From Pedobacter aquatilis (GTDB lineage Bacteria; Bacteroidota; Bacteroidia; Sphingobacteriales; Sphingobacteriaceae): 64,000 nt of DNA. The translations under genes and the position numbers were made by a program. Below, one piece after another: positions 45,003 through 53,887 of this stretch. The notes under the pieces are model-generated. The model saw only the letters and a program-made list of their open reading frames with translations. It was not told the DNA's origin and did no database searches. The DNA lies in assembly GCF_030409415.1 (NCBI RefSeq), contig NZ_JAUFPW010000015.1, positions 29,928-93,927 of the forward strand, read 5' to 3'. Numbering within the stretch: the first letter of the stretch is position 1; every line of letters begins with the position of its first letter.

Positions 45003-45155
45003 TTATTTTTTCTTCACGAAAGCCATTGTGGTAATAATACCAAGCCCGGCGAAAGATGCTATCATGAAAACATCAGCGTGATTCCAATTTAAAATTTTCG
45101 CAACTGGTCCTAAAAGAAAAAGGCAAATTGCTATAATTACAAGATATTTTCTCAT
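45003..45155 (-). CDS. Small 50-aa membrane protein co-transcribed with kup
   Basis: A short gene easily missed because of its length. It reads MRKYLVIIAICLFLLGPVAK, ILNWNHADVFMIASFAGLGI, then ITTMAFVKKK: two hydrophobic helices joined by a short loop with an N-W-N-H motif, and a Lys-rich end. The layout recalls the helical hairpin at the N-terminus of GldL-type proteins and other small Bacteroidota membrane proteins. The start lies one base after the kup stop codon and an intrinsic terminator follows, which strongly supports a real gene translated together with kup. A regulatory or stabilising role for the potassium transporter is inference. Confidence 0.75.
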   Translation of the reverse strand: MRKYLVIIAICLFLLGPVAKILNWNHADVFMIASFAGLGIITTMAFVKKK

Positions 45156-45156
45156 A

Positions 45157-47115
45157 CTAAACTGGCAATCTGTGCAGTTCGATATCGTCTGGAGTTACGA
45201 AAATCAGCGGTACCTTTTCTACATCCACGTAACTGCTATCCAAGCCGAAACTGCGCTCTTCTGATAAACTTAGCTTTTTCAAAATGAAATAGTAATCCAT
45301 AATGGTGCGCTCGTAAAAACTCAGTTTTGTAAATTTCGATAGGTGTTTTTCTAATAACACAAAGCGGAAATCGCCAGCTATTTTATGTTTATTTAACGAG
45401 GTATATTGACTTGTAATATCGATTTCGCCATTTTTTACAAGCTCTTCTACTACCTTTCGGTAAAGCAAATTTACTCTTTGCTCAATTCTAAAACCTAATC
45501 TAAAATCGATACGGATTAACTTACCGGGAATTAGGAATTCTACTTTATATTCAAGTGTATAGGGTTCATCCATTACATCAACGTGTACCAACCAATAAAC
45601 ATCGGCACGTTTTGGTTCTTTCTGAATAATAGAATAAATAATCTTCGATTCGATTTCGGTTTTGAAGTTTGCACTTGTTAAATAAACCAGCTGCGATGAA
45701 TATTTAGGGACCGATTCATCGCTACTCAGCTCGCTTAAAATCTGATAATAATCCTCAATTTCTACGTATTTAACAAAGCGGTTTTTAATTTTTCTTGCTA
45801 CAAACCAACTCCACATAATAGTAAAAAGTAAAGAGCCGATTAAAACGGTTACCCAACCACCATGCAAAAATTTAGTTAAATTACTAATTAGAAAAGTGCC
45901 TTCAATAATTACATAAGTTGCAAAGAAAATGGCAATTAAATAGCGTGGAAAACGTCTGCTTCGTAAGTAAAAACTAACCAAAATGGTTGTCATTAGCATG
46001 GCGATGGTTATAGATAAACCATAAGCAGCATCCATACTTTCAGATTTTCTGAATAACAGTACAATACCACAGCAACCTATCCAAAGCATCCAATTTATAG
46101 ATGGAACATATAATTGACCTTTAGAAACCGATGGATAAATAATTTTAATTTTAGGCCAAAGGTTTAAACGAACTGCCTCAGATATCAGTGTGAACGAGCC
46201 GCTAATTAAAGCCTGACTAGCAATTACCGCCGCCATTGTTGCCAATATTACCATTGGTACCTGGAACTGATCTGGCACAATCATAAAAAAAGGATTCATT
46301 TTTGCACCTGGAACATAGGTTGCACTATTGTGTAAAATCCATACACCTTGACCTAAGTAATTAAGAATTAAGGTAATTTTTACAAAAATCCAACTTATTC
46401 GTATATTATTTCGCCCACAATGACCTAAGTCTGAATACAATGCTTCTGCCCCTGTTGTACACAAGAAAACTCCACCTAAAATTAGGAATGCTAATTTATT
46501 GGTTATAAGCAAATGAATAGCCCAATATGGATTAAAAGCGCTTAGTATAGAAAAATCTTTAACTATAAATGTTACACCCAAAATACCTAAAACGGCAAAC
46601 CAGATAAACATAACAGGACCAAATAATTTGCCTACTAGATTAGTACCAAATTGTTGAATTATAAATAAAATGGTTAGAATAACCAATACAATTGGTATAA
46701 CCTGGATATCAAACTTGCGTGTTAAGCCCTCTATTGCTGATGTTACGGTAATACTTGGCGTAATAATACCATCGGCTAAAAGCGCACAGCCACCCACAAC
46801 AGCAGGCAACACTAACCATTTGGCTTTTTTTCTTACTAAAGAGAAAAGCGAAAAAATACCACCTTCGCCCTTATTATCAGCCCGTAAAGTTATAATAACA
46901 TATTTTACGGTGGTTTGTAAGGTAAGTGTCCAGATGATGCAAGACAGTACGCCTAGAACATTTGTTGGATTAATGTTTTGCTTACCACCCAAAATGGTGG
47001 TAAAAATAGCGTTTAACGTATATAAAGGAGAAGTACCGATATCACCGAAAACGATACCTAAACTTATCAAAACTCCGCCAGCTGTTAGCGCATTTACATT
47101 TTTATGATTTGACAC
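45157..47115 (-). CDS. kup: Kup-family potassium uptake transporter
   Basis: A 652-aa inner-membrane K+ transporter, probably a K+/H+ symporter. About 12 helices occupy residues 12-430; the opening ISLGIVFGDIGTSPLYTLNA is the Kup signature. RADNKGEGGIFSLFSLVRKK and VVGGCALLADGIITPSITVT are further conserved segments. The C-terminal ~210 residues form a soluble cytosolic domain. The gene is divergent from the T9SS cargo gene with about 265 bp between. Downstream, after a single base, comes a 50-aa membrane protein gene. Confidence 0.95.
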   Translation of the reverse strand: MSNHKNVNALTAGGVLISLGIVFGDIGTSPLYTLNAIFTTILGGKQNINPTNVLGVLSCIIWTLTLQTTVKYVIITLRADNKGEGGIFSLFSLVRKKAKWLVLPAVVGGCALLADGIITPSITVTSAIEGLTRKFDIQVIPIVLVILTILFIIQQFGTNLVGKLFGPVMFIWFAVLGILGVTFIVKDFSILSAFNPYWAIHLLITNKLAFLILGGVFLCTTGAEALYSDLGHCGRNNIRISWIFVKITLILNYLGQGVWILHNSATYVPGAKMNPFFMIVPDQFQVPMVILATMAAVIASQALISGSFTLISEAVRLNLWPKIKIIYPSVSKGQLYVPSINWMLWIGCCGIVLLFRKSESMDAAYGLSITIAMLMTTILVSFYLRSRRFPRYLIAIFFATYVIIEGTFLISNLTKFLHGGWVTVLIGSLLFTIMWSWFVARKIKNRFVKYVEIEDYYQILSELSSDESVPKYSSQLVYLTSANFKTEIESKIIYSIIQKEPKRADVYWLVHVDVMDEPYTLEYKVEFLIPGKLIRIDFRLGFRIEQRVNLLYRKVVEELVKNGEIDITSQYTSLNKHKIAGDFRFVLLEKHLSKFTKLSFYERTIMDYYFILKKLSLSEERSFGLDSSYVDVEKVPLIFVTPDDIELHRLPV

Positions 47116-47380
47116 TTCATTAATAATTTTAGTGCGGCAAAAGTAAACTAACTATAACAATTTAACAACCAATTTATTGTGTATTTTCAACACTATGAAG
47201 AGAAGCTATTTATTCTGAATGAAATGAACGATTTAAGCATATCTAAAACGTTTTTGTTCAACTTAAAAAAACCTGATACGTAAAAAAACAAAATTTATTG
47301 TTAAATTGTGTTAAAATAATATGTTTATATAAAATGTTTAATTTCTTTGTATTAAATTAATACATTTGCTATACAATTTG

Positions 47381-47911
47381 ATGAAACTCTACCCAAAGAT
47401 AATGCTTCTCATAAATATTACATGCGTATTTTGCATGCTAATGTTTTGCGCATTAAATTCTTGGGGGCAACAATCAGATAGCATACATTTCAGCCTAAAG
47501 TCGAAGGCAAAAAAATCAAGTAAAATTCCAGAAATCAAAGCTAACATACAGCCATATAAACCACTTTACACACAAATTGGTGGCTCGGGTATGTTTAACT
47601 CTTATTCGGGAACAAATACAAAAACTGCAATTAGTGCTTCGAAGGATAAATTATTAACTATAGTTAAAATTTACCCAAATCCGGTTCAAGATCAGTTAAA
47701 TATAATCCTTTCCTTAAATAAGGATACTCAAGTTACCATTAAAATTATTGATTTATTGGGCAACGAAGTGGTAACATTAGCAAACGAGCGTTTAAATTCT
47801 GGCGAGCAAACAAAAAGCTACACCATTCCTAGCAGATTAAATGCTGGTATTTACTTTTTACGTGTTTTGGCAGGCTCAGAATACCAGGTAAAACGAATCT
47901 CAGTTTTATAA
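47381..47911 (+). CDS. Small secreted protein with T9SS type A sorting domain
   Basis: A 176-aa protein exported in two steps. Residues 1-31 form a signal peptide ending in NSWGQ. The middle is short and low-complexity. The last ~80 residues are a type IX secretion C-terminal domain: KIYPNPVQDQLNI opens it, then KIIDLLGNEVVTL and a final GIYFLRVLAGSEYQVKRI. Such domains send cargo through T9SS, to which the PorT-like protein at 36342 belongs. Apart from the sorting domain only ~60 residues remain, so there is almost no cargo. A TTG 15 bp upstream is an alternative start; the ATG fits the signal peptide. A TACATTTG box lies at 47361-47368. Confidence 0.85.
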   Translation: MKLYPKIMLLINITCVFCMLMFCALNSWGQQSDSIHFSLKSKAKKSSKIPEIKANIQPYKPLYTQIGGSGMFNSYSGTNTKTAISASKDKLLTIVKIYPNPVQDQLNIILSLNKDTQVTIKIIDLLGNEVVTLANERLNSGEQTKSYTIPSRLNAGIYFLRVLAGSEYQVKRISVL

Positions 47912-47989
47912 CCCCAATATCTTTTCTATTTTTGGGATATTCAGGAGGTTTTCTAAAAATCTCGTTTTCAATACCTCAAATTAATCGAC

Positions 47990-48601
47990 ATGAAAATCAT
48001 AGCCATTGGCAGAAATTATGCAGAACATGCAAAAGAACTTAACAATCCGGTTCCAACAACGCCAGTAATATTTTTAAAACCAGATACTGCCTTACTAAAG
48101 GATAATAAGCCATTTTACCATCCGGATTTTTCTGATGATGTACACTATGAATTGGAAGTAGTTTTAAAAGTTTGTAAAGAAGGAAAACATATTTCGGAAA
48201 AATTTGCTTCAAATTATTACGATGAAATTGGTTTAGGCATCGATTTTACTGCCCGCGATATTCAAAGTAAACATAAAGAAAAAGGTTTGCCGTGGGAGCT
48301 CGCTAAAGCTTTCGATAATTCAGCACCTGTAAGTATTTTTCAACCAAAATCTGATTTTGAAGACTTATATAATTTGAATTTCGAATTAAAAGTAAACGGA
48401 ACGCAACGCCAAATAGGCAACACTAAAGACTTGTTGTTTTCGTTTGAGAAGATTATAAGCTTTGTTTCACAATACATCACTTTAAAAAAAGGCGATTTAA
48501 TATTTACGGGTACACCTGCCGGAGTTGGTAAAGTAGATAAAGGTGATAAGCTAGAAGCTTGGCTGGAAGGAAAACAACTATTAAATTTTGAGGTTAAATA
48601 A
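47990..48601 (+). CDS. Fumarylacetoacetate hydrolase (FAH) family protein
   Basis: A 203-aa FAH-family protein, the compact single-domain form. The metal-binding acids are in HYELEVVLKV (YELE) and in GIDFTARDIQ; FTGTPAGVGKVDKGD is the C-terminal signature. Family members hydrolyse or decarboxylate acylpyruvate-type acids such as oxaloacetate or fumarylpyruvate; the substrate is not visible. It precedes the M23 peptidase gene by 5 bp, so the two are co-transcribed, with no evident metabolic link. Confidence 0.9.
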   Translation: MKIIAIGRNYAEHAKELNNPVPTTPVIFLKPDTALLKDNKPFYHPDFSDDVHYELEVVLKVCKEGKHISEKFASNYYDEIGLGIDFTARDIQSKHKEKGLPWELAKAFDNSAPVSIFQPKSDFEDLYNLNFELKVNGTQRQIGNTKDLLFSFEKIISFVSQYITLKKGDLIFTGTPAGVGKVDKGDKLEAWLEGKQLLNFEVK

Positions 48602-48606
48602 AACAA

Positions 48607-50334
48607 ATGCGATTCATAAATACCAAATCTATATCTCCCCTCTTATTATTAAGCTTTTTAATTTCAACACAAACATTATTTGCGCAACAAATTTTTAGCA
48701 GCAATAAATATCCGCTTACTTATTTTAGGCAGCCTTTGGATATTACACCACCTGCTTTAGCTGGTTCTTTTGGAGAGATAAGAGGCAATCACTTTCATTC
48801 TGGTATTGATTTTAGAACCAATCAACGTGAGGGTTATCCGGTTTATGCAGTAGCAGATGGTTATGTTTCGCGTTTACGTGTGCAAAATAGTGGTTTCGGA
48901 CAAGCGCTTTATATTACTCACCCAAATGGATTTACATCCGTTTATGGGCATGTACAACGTTTTGCACCAAAAATTGCTGCGATTGTAAAAAACCTGGAAT
49001 ACGAAAAGAAATCATTCGAGATAGATGAATTTCCAAGTGAAACTCAAATTCCGGTTCGTAAAGGTGAAGTGATTGCCTGGTCTGGGAACCGAGGCAGCTC
49101 GGGCGGTCCGCACTTGCATTTCGAGATTAGAGATAGTAAAACAGAAGAAACCATTAACCCTCAGTTTTTTGGAATTGATATTCCGGATAATATCCCTCCG
49201 GTAATTTATAGTTTGTATGCTTACAAGTTAAACGGTAAACCATTTACAGAGAATACGCCAAAACAAGCAATTGCGATAACTGGAGGTAGTGGCTCATACA
49301 AAGCTGTGCCTGTAAATTTAACCGGAGAAATTGGTTTTGGCGTGGTTACAACCGACAGACATAATGGTTTATCAGGTCTTAATGGCGTTTATTCTATCCA
49401 ATTGGAGCTCGATGGAAAAATGATTTATACTTCTGCATTAGAGCGTTTTTCATTTGAAGATAGTAAAGCCATCAATTCGCATATTGATTATCCAACTTAT
49501 TTAAATACAAAGCGAAGTATTCAGAAGAGTTTTGTAGAACCCGGAAACCGATTAAGCATTTACAGCAATTTAATAAATAGCGGAAAAATAAATTTTACGG
49601 ATGGCGGGATTCATCAATTGAAATACATTATAACAGATTCAAAAGGGAATGCATCATCCTTATCATTTTCTGTTCAGGCGGGTATTGCAGCCCCAACAGT
49701 AACAAGTATTCCTGCAGGGATTAATTTCAGCTACAATAAAGTAAATGAGTTTAATAATGATGAAATAAAGGTTATTTTTCCTATGGGAACTTTATATAAT
49801 GATTTAAATTTCATCTACAAAAAAACGCCTAAAACTACTGGAAATGCATGGTCAAACATTCATCAAATCCATAATCGATATACGCCATTACATACAGGTT
49901 TTGAGCTATCCATAAAAGCAGATAATTTACCAGAAGAACTAAGAGAGAAGGCATTAATCATAAATACAAATGGCTCATCGCAAGGCGGAAGTTTTGTTAA
50001 CGGATTTGTTAAGGCAAACCCTAGAAACTTTGGTAGTTTTTACATTGCTGCTGATACAATTGCACCACGCATTATTCCCACAAACATTTCTGAAGGAAAA
50101 AGTATGGCTGGTTTTTCAAAAATTTTATTCAAAATCAGTGATAATCTTTCGGGTATTAAAAGCTTTAACGGTTATATTGATGGCAAATGGGTATTAATGG
50201 AATTTGATGCAAAAACAGCAACCTTGTGGCACAGTTTTGATGAGCGAACAAGCGCCGGTAAGCACACTTTAGAATTAGTTGTTGATGATGTGAAGAATAA
50301 CATCAAACGTTATTCTGTGTCATTTTTTAGGTAG
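48607..50334 (+). CDS. Secreted M23 (LytM) metallopeptidase
   Basis: A 575-aa secreted protein with signal peptide to about 27 (LFAQQ). The LytM domain occupies ~55-185: HxxxD in NHFHSGIDF (H64, D68) and HLHFE (H169, H171) form the zinc site. An insert of about 25 residues (VKNLEYEKKSFEIDEFPSE) splits the domain. The rest (~190-575) is beta-rich and probably consists of Ig-like or scaffold repeats. All zinc ligands are present, so it is likely an active endopeptidase acting on peptidoglycan crosslinks. It is coupled to the FAH gene. Confidence 0.9.
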   Translation: MRFINTKSISPLLLLSFLISTQTLFAQQIFSSNKYPLTYFRQPLDITPPALAGSFGEIRGNHFHSGIDFRTNQREGYPVYAVADGYVSRLRVQNSGFGQALYITHPNGFTSVYGHVQRFAPKIAAIVKNLEYEKKSFEIDEFPSETQIPVRKGEVIAWSGNRGSSGGPHLHFEIRDSKTEETINPQFFGIDIPDNIPPVIYSLYAYKLNGKPFTENTPKQAIAITGGSGSYKAVPVNLTGEIGFGVVTTDRHNGLSGLNGVYSIQLELDGKMIYTSALERFSFEDSKAINSHIDYPTYLNTKRSIQKSFVEPGNRLSIYSNLINSGKINFTDGGIHQLKYIITDSKGNASSLSFSVQAGIAAPTVTSIPAGINFSYNKVNEFNNDEIKVIFPMGTLYNDLNFIYKKTPKTTGNAWSNIHQIHNRYTPLHTGFELSIKADNLPEELREKALIINTNGSSQGGSFVNGFVKANPRNFGSFYIAADTIAPRIIPTNISEGKSMAGFSKILFKISDNLSGIKSFNGYIDGKWVLMEFDAKTATLWHSFDERTSAGKHTLELVVDDVKNNIKRYSVSFFR

Positions 50335-50419
50335 CAGTTGCAATTTAAGCTAACCTAATCCTCAATTCATTGTTATATTACTAAATTGCATAACCAACAA
50401 AAATCATTCATATAATTAT

Positions 50420-50884
50420 ATGGCAGAATTAAAAGAAGGCGATATTGCTCCGGCAATTACTTCAAAAAATGAAAAAGGCGAATCAGTTTCTTTAAGCGAT
50501 TATAAAGGAAAAACAGTTGTTTTGTATTTTTATCCAAAGGATGATACGCCCGGTTGCACAGCCGAAGCTTGCGATTTTAGAGATAACTACCAAGGTTTAC
50601 TAGCAAAAGATATTGTTGTATTAGGTGTAAGTGTTGATGATGAAAAATCTCACCAAAAATTTATTACAAAACACAGCTTACCCTTTACACTTCTTGCCGA
50701 TACCGACCAGAAGATCGTGAATGATTACGGCGTTTGGGCAGAAAAAAACATGTATGGCAAAAAATACATGGGTACCGTTCGGACTACTTTTATTATCGAT
50801 TCCGCTGGAAAAATCTCTCATATTATTAAAAAAGTAGATACCAAAAATGCTACTCAGCAAGTACTAGATTTAATCAATAACTAA
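50420..50884 (+). CDS. bcp: Thioredoxin-dependent thiol peroxidase (Bcp)
   Basis: A 154-aa peroxiredoxin of the BCP/PrxQ class that reduces hydroperoxides with thioredoxin. The peroxidatic Cys46 and resolving Cys51 are in DDTPGCTAEACDF, the five-residue spacing of atypical 2-Cys PrxQ. FYPKDDTPGCT and VLGVSVDD are standard. It is cytoplasmic. It lies 85 bp after the M23 gene and 57 bp before the transketolase gene, which has its own -7 box. Confidence 0.95.
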   Translation: MAELKEGDIAPAITSKNEKGESVSLSDYKGKTVVLYFYPKDDTPGCTAEACDFRDNYQGLLAKDIVVLGVSVDDEKSHQKFITKHSLPFTLLADTDQKIVNDYGVWAEKNMYGKKYMGTVRTTFIIDSAGKISHIIKKVDTKNATQQVLDLINN

Positions 50885-50907
50885 TTATGATATGGCAAGT
50901 AAAATAT

Positions 50908-50915
50908 TAACTTTG
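50908..50915 (+). promoter_or_regulatory. Putative -7 box of the transketolase genes
   Basis: TAACTTTG, 26 nt before the ATG at 50942. A weak TTATG at 50885-50889 sits 18 nt upstream, possibly a poor -33 element. Confidence 0.45.
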
Positions 50916-50941
50916 CTATGTAACAATAACCTCATATTTTA

Positions 50942-51787
50942 ATGAAACATACAATAAAAGAGCTAGAAGATATTGCCTCTCAAATCAGAAGAGATATCGT
51001 AAGAATGGTTCACGGATGTCAATCTGGCCACCCGGGTGCTTCGCTTGGATGTACAGATTTTTTTACAGCTTTATATTTTGAAGTGCTAAACCATAAAACG
51101 GATTTTACAATGAAAGGTGATGGAGAAGATTTATTCTTCTTATCTAACGGTCATATTTCTCCGGTTTGGTATAGTACATTAGCTCACGCGGGTTATTTTG
51201 ATAAAAGCGAATTGGCTACTTTCCGTAAGCTGGATTCAAGATTACAAGGTCACCCGACAACTCACGAACACTTACCTGGAATACGTATTGCATCTGGCTC
51301 GCTAGGTCAAGGTTTATCTGTTGCCATTGGTGCAGCATTGGCTAAGAAATTAAATGGCGATAAATCACTTGTTTTCGCTTTGTTAGGTGATGGAGAATTA
51401 CAAGAAGGACAAAACTGGGAAGCAGCAATGTTTGCCCCTTTCAATAAAGTTGATCATTTAATCGCATCTGTTGATTACAACGGACAGCAAATCGATGGCC
51501 CTACAAGCAAAGTTTTGGCTTTAGATGATTTACAAGCAAAATTTGAAGCTTTTGGATGGCATGTAATCAATACAGATGGGAACGATATGAAAGCTATTGT
51601 GGAAGGTTTACATTATGCAAAAACGTTAACCGGAAAAGGCAAACCTATTTTAAATTTGATGAGCACACAAATGGGTGCTGGTGTAGATTATATGATGGGT
51701 ACGCACAAATGGCATGGTACCGCACCAAATGATGAGCAATTAGCCGCAGCATTAGCGCAATTACCAGAAACTTTAGGGGATTATTAG
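50942..51787 (+). CDS. Transketolase, N-terminal subunit
   Basis: The thiamine-diphosphate half of a two-gene transketolase (281 aa), which transfers two-carbon units in the pentose phosphate pathway. The ThDP/Mg2+ motif is GDGELQEGQNWEAAMFA, with the HPGASLGCTDF and GSLGQGLSVAIGAA segments. It needs the C-terminal subunit at 51875 to be complete. The 87-bp gap between the two holds AGTT-rich low-complexity repeats. Confidence 0.95.
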   Translation: MKHTIKELEDIASQIRRDIVRMVHGCQSGHPGASLGCTDFFTALYFEVLNHKTDFTMKGDGEDLFFLSNGHISPVWYSTLAHAGYFDKSELATFRKLDSRLQGHPTTHEHLPGIRIASGSLGQGLSVAIGAALAKKLNGDKSLVFALLGDGELQEGQNWEAAMFAPFNKVDHLIASVDYNGQQIDGPTSKVLALDDLQAKFEAFGWHVINTDGNDMKAIVEGLHYAKTLTGKGKPILNLMSTQMGAGVDYMMGTHKWHGTAPNDEQLAAALAQLPETLGDY

Positions 51788-51874
51788 AGTTGAAAGTTCG
51801 GAGTTAAAAGTTTAGAGCCGAAAGGCAAAAGCTTAAAACGAAAAACGGAAAACGACAAACAAAAAATTAAGATT

Positions 51875-52831
51875 GTGAAAAAATACACATATACAGAAAA
51901 AAAAGATACTCGTTCAGGTTTCGGAGCTGGCTTACATGAAGCCGGAAAGAAAAACGAGAATGTAGTTGCATTGTGTGCCGATTTAGTTGGCTCTTTAAAA
52001 ATGGATGCTTTTATTAAAGATTTTCCGGAGCGTTTTACACAAGTTGGTATTGCAGAAGCAAATATGATTGGCATTGCCGCAGGTATGACAATTGGTGGCA
52101 AAATTCCATTTACAGGTACATTTGCTAACTTTTCTACAGGTCGTGTTTACGATCAGATTCGCCAATCGGTTGCTTACTCAAATAAAAACGTAAAAATCTG
52201 TGCATCTCACGCTGGTTTAACTTTAGGTGAGGATGGTGCAACACACCAGATTTTAGAAGATATCGGTTTAATGAAAATGTTACCAGGCATGGTGGTTATT
52301 AATCCTTGCGATTACAACCAAACCAAAGCGGCAACAATTGCCATTGCTGAATACGAAGGTCCGGTTTACTTACGTTTCGGTCGCCCGGTGATTCCTGTTT
52401 TTACAGATCCTGACCAAAAATTTGAAATTGGTAAAGCATGGATGGTTAATGAAGGTACCGATGTAACCATTATAGCAACCGGCCACATGGTTTGGAAAGC
52501 GATTGAAGCTGGCGAGAAATTAGCAGAGCTGGGTATCGATGCTGAAATTATAAACATCCACACCATTAAACCTTTGGATGATGATGCCATCTTAAAATCG
52601 GCTAAGAAAACTGGTTGTGTAGTCACCTGCGAAGAGCATAATAAATTTGGTGGTTTAGGCGAAAGCGTTGCCCGTTTGTTAACAACAGAATTGCCAACTC
52701 CTCAAGAATTTGTTGCAACTAATGATACTTTTGGCGAAAGTGGTACACCAGACCAATTAATGTCGAAATACGGTTTAGATGCAGTTAATATTGTAGAAGC
52801 TGCTCAAAAAGTAATCGGCAGAAAAAAATAA
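51875..52831 (+). CDS. Transketolase, C-terminal subunit
   Basis: The pyrimidine-binding and C-terminal domains (318 aa) of the split transketolase. The conserved Glu lies in VGIAEANMIGIAAG, and ASHAGLTLGEDGATHQ and YLRFGRPVIP are typical. The frame begins with a codon decoded as Met in the sequence GTGAAAAAATACAC, a GTG start, with no better ATG. It directly follows the N-terminal subunit and is closed by the terminator at 52844. Confidence 0.95.
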   Translation: MKKYTYTEKKDTRSGFGAGLHEAGKKNENVVALCADLVGSLKMDAFIKDFPERFTQVGIAEANMIGIAAGMTIGGKIPFTGTFANFSTGRVYDQIRQSVAYSNKNVKICASHAGLTLGEDGATHQILEDIGLMKMLPGMVVINPCDYNQTKAATIAIAEYEGPVYLRFGRPVIPVFTDPDQKFEIGKAWMVNEGTDVTIIATGHMVWKAIEAGEKLAELGIDAEIINIHTIKPLDDDAILKSAKKTGCVVTCEEHNKFGGLGESVARLLTTELPTPQEFVATNDTFGESGTPDQLMSKYGLDAVNIVEAAQKVIGRKK

Positions 52832-53296
52832 AAAGCAAATATTAAGCGCCCAATAAATAATATTTTTGGGCGTTTATTTTTTGAAAAGGAACGTACAGAA
52901 GTACTTCGCAATTGTAGTCCCGCCATTCGCTATAGTCCCGATGAAGAATCGGGAGCTGCCGCTGCTGTCGGGTTTAGAAACAAGGTTCTTGCATAAACTA
53001 CTGATTTGGCGCATTAATTTGAACAACCCTTTGTATATAAAGCTGATTACGGTGAATATGCATGAGGATTTTTAAATCTTTGAGGGGCATCCCCCTTTGA
53101 AGGATGCAGGGGGAGGAAATTTTGAAAACCAACCCTTTGTACACAAACCTGATTGAAGTGGAAAGCCCGCAATTCCGATTTTCTCGGGAGCGGCTTGTAA
53201 TGAAAAGCAGGACTGTTGTAATGGAAGAACAGTACACGTAAATTTTCTAAAAATTAAGATTTAGTTTGATAAAAGCTTACTTTCAAAATCCCATTA
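52832..53296. other. Gene-free repeat region before the sigma factor operon
   Basis: About 465 bp. After the terminator come GC-richer repeat segments (52919-52980 and ~53156-53215) containing CCCGCCATTCGC, a CCCGAT/ATCGGG palindrome and GGAAAGCCCGCAAT words, a CCCCCTTTGAAGG word at 53089, and a direct repeat of AACCCTTTGTA (53026 and 53131). These resemble segments near 7.8 kb and 23.6 kb. No gene was seen; the sigma operon promoter must be in the last ~80 bp. Confidence 0.6.
52844..52882 (+). terminator. Terminator of the transketolase operon
   Basis: Stem AAGCGCCCAA / TTGGGCGTTT around an AT-rich loop, followed by ATTTTTT. Confidence 0.85.
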
Positions 53297-53857
53297 ATGA
53301 AACAAGTTGAAGATTCGGAAATTCTTGCCATGTTTGCCGTTGAGCGCACTCGAAATGAAGCTTTTAACTTGTTATTAAAAAAATATCAGCAAAAAATTTA
53401 CTGGCACATTCGTCGCCTGGTTTTAAACCACGATGATTGTGATGATTTAATACAGGAAGTTTTTGTAAAGGTTTGGAAAAACCTCGATAAATTTAGAAGC
53501 GACTCTCAGCTTTACACCTGGATTTACCGCATTGCGACAAATGAATCCATTACATTCCTAAACAAACAGAAGCAAAAAAACAACACACCTTTAGATGAAG
53601 TTTCTTCAGAACTTGCAGATAATTTAGTGGCTTCATCTTATTTCAATGGTGATAAATTAGAATTGAAATTGCAAAAGGCCATTCTTACACTTCCAGAGAA
53701 ACAGAGAATAATCTTCAATATGAAATACTTTGATGATATGAAATATGAAGAAATTTCTGAAGTGCTCGGAACATCAGTAGGTGCTTTAAAGGCATCATTT
53801 CACATCGCTGCAAAAAAAATTGAAGCTTTTATTACAAATGATGAGATTGACTATTAA
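53297..53857 (+). CDS. ECF-type RNA polymerase sigma factor
   Basis: A 186-aa sigma-70 factor of the extracytoplasmic-function group. Region 2 (~20-90) contains DDCDDLIQEVFVKVWKNLDK and TWIYRIATNESITFL; region 4 (~125-180) contains LPEKQRIIFNMKYFDDMKYE followed by the helix-turn-helix around EEISEVLGTSVGALKASF. It heads an operon with a membrane protein (30 bp later) and a small secreted protein. The set looks like a sigma/anti-sigma/periplasmic sensor module, so the sigma factor is probably held inactive until an envelope signal arrives. Confidence 0.93.
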   Translation: MKQVEDSEILAMFAVERTRNEAFNLLLKKYQQKIYWHIRRLVLNHDDCDDLIQEVFVKVWKNLDKFRSDSQLYTWIYRIATNESITFLNKQKQKNNTPLDEVSSELADNLVASSYFNGDKLELKLQKAILTLPEKQRIIFNMKYFDDMKYEEISEVLGTSVGALKASFHIAAKKIEAFITNDEIDY

Positions 53858-53887
53858 ACCTTTTCACATTTATTATATCATATAACA

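Noticed and set aside
50942..52831. Split transketolase as a novel gene fission
   Set aside because: Two-gene transketolases are common in bacteria and archaea; nothing unusual beyond the low-complexity spacer.
52866..53237. Frames of 69 and 79 aa between transketolase and the sigma factor gene
   Set aside because: They translate the GC-richer repeat segments and start within or next to a terminator.
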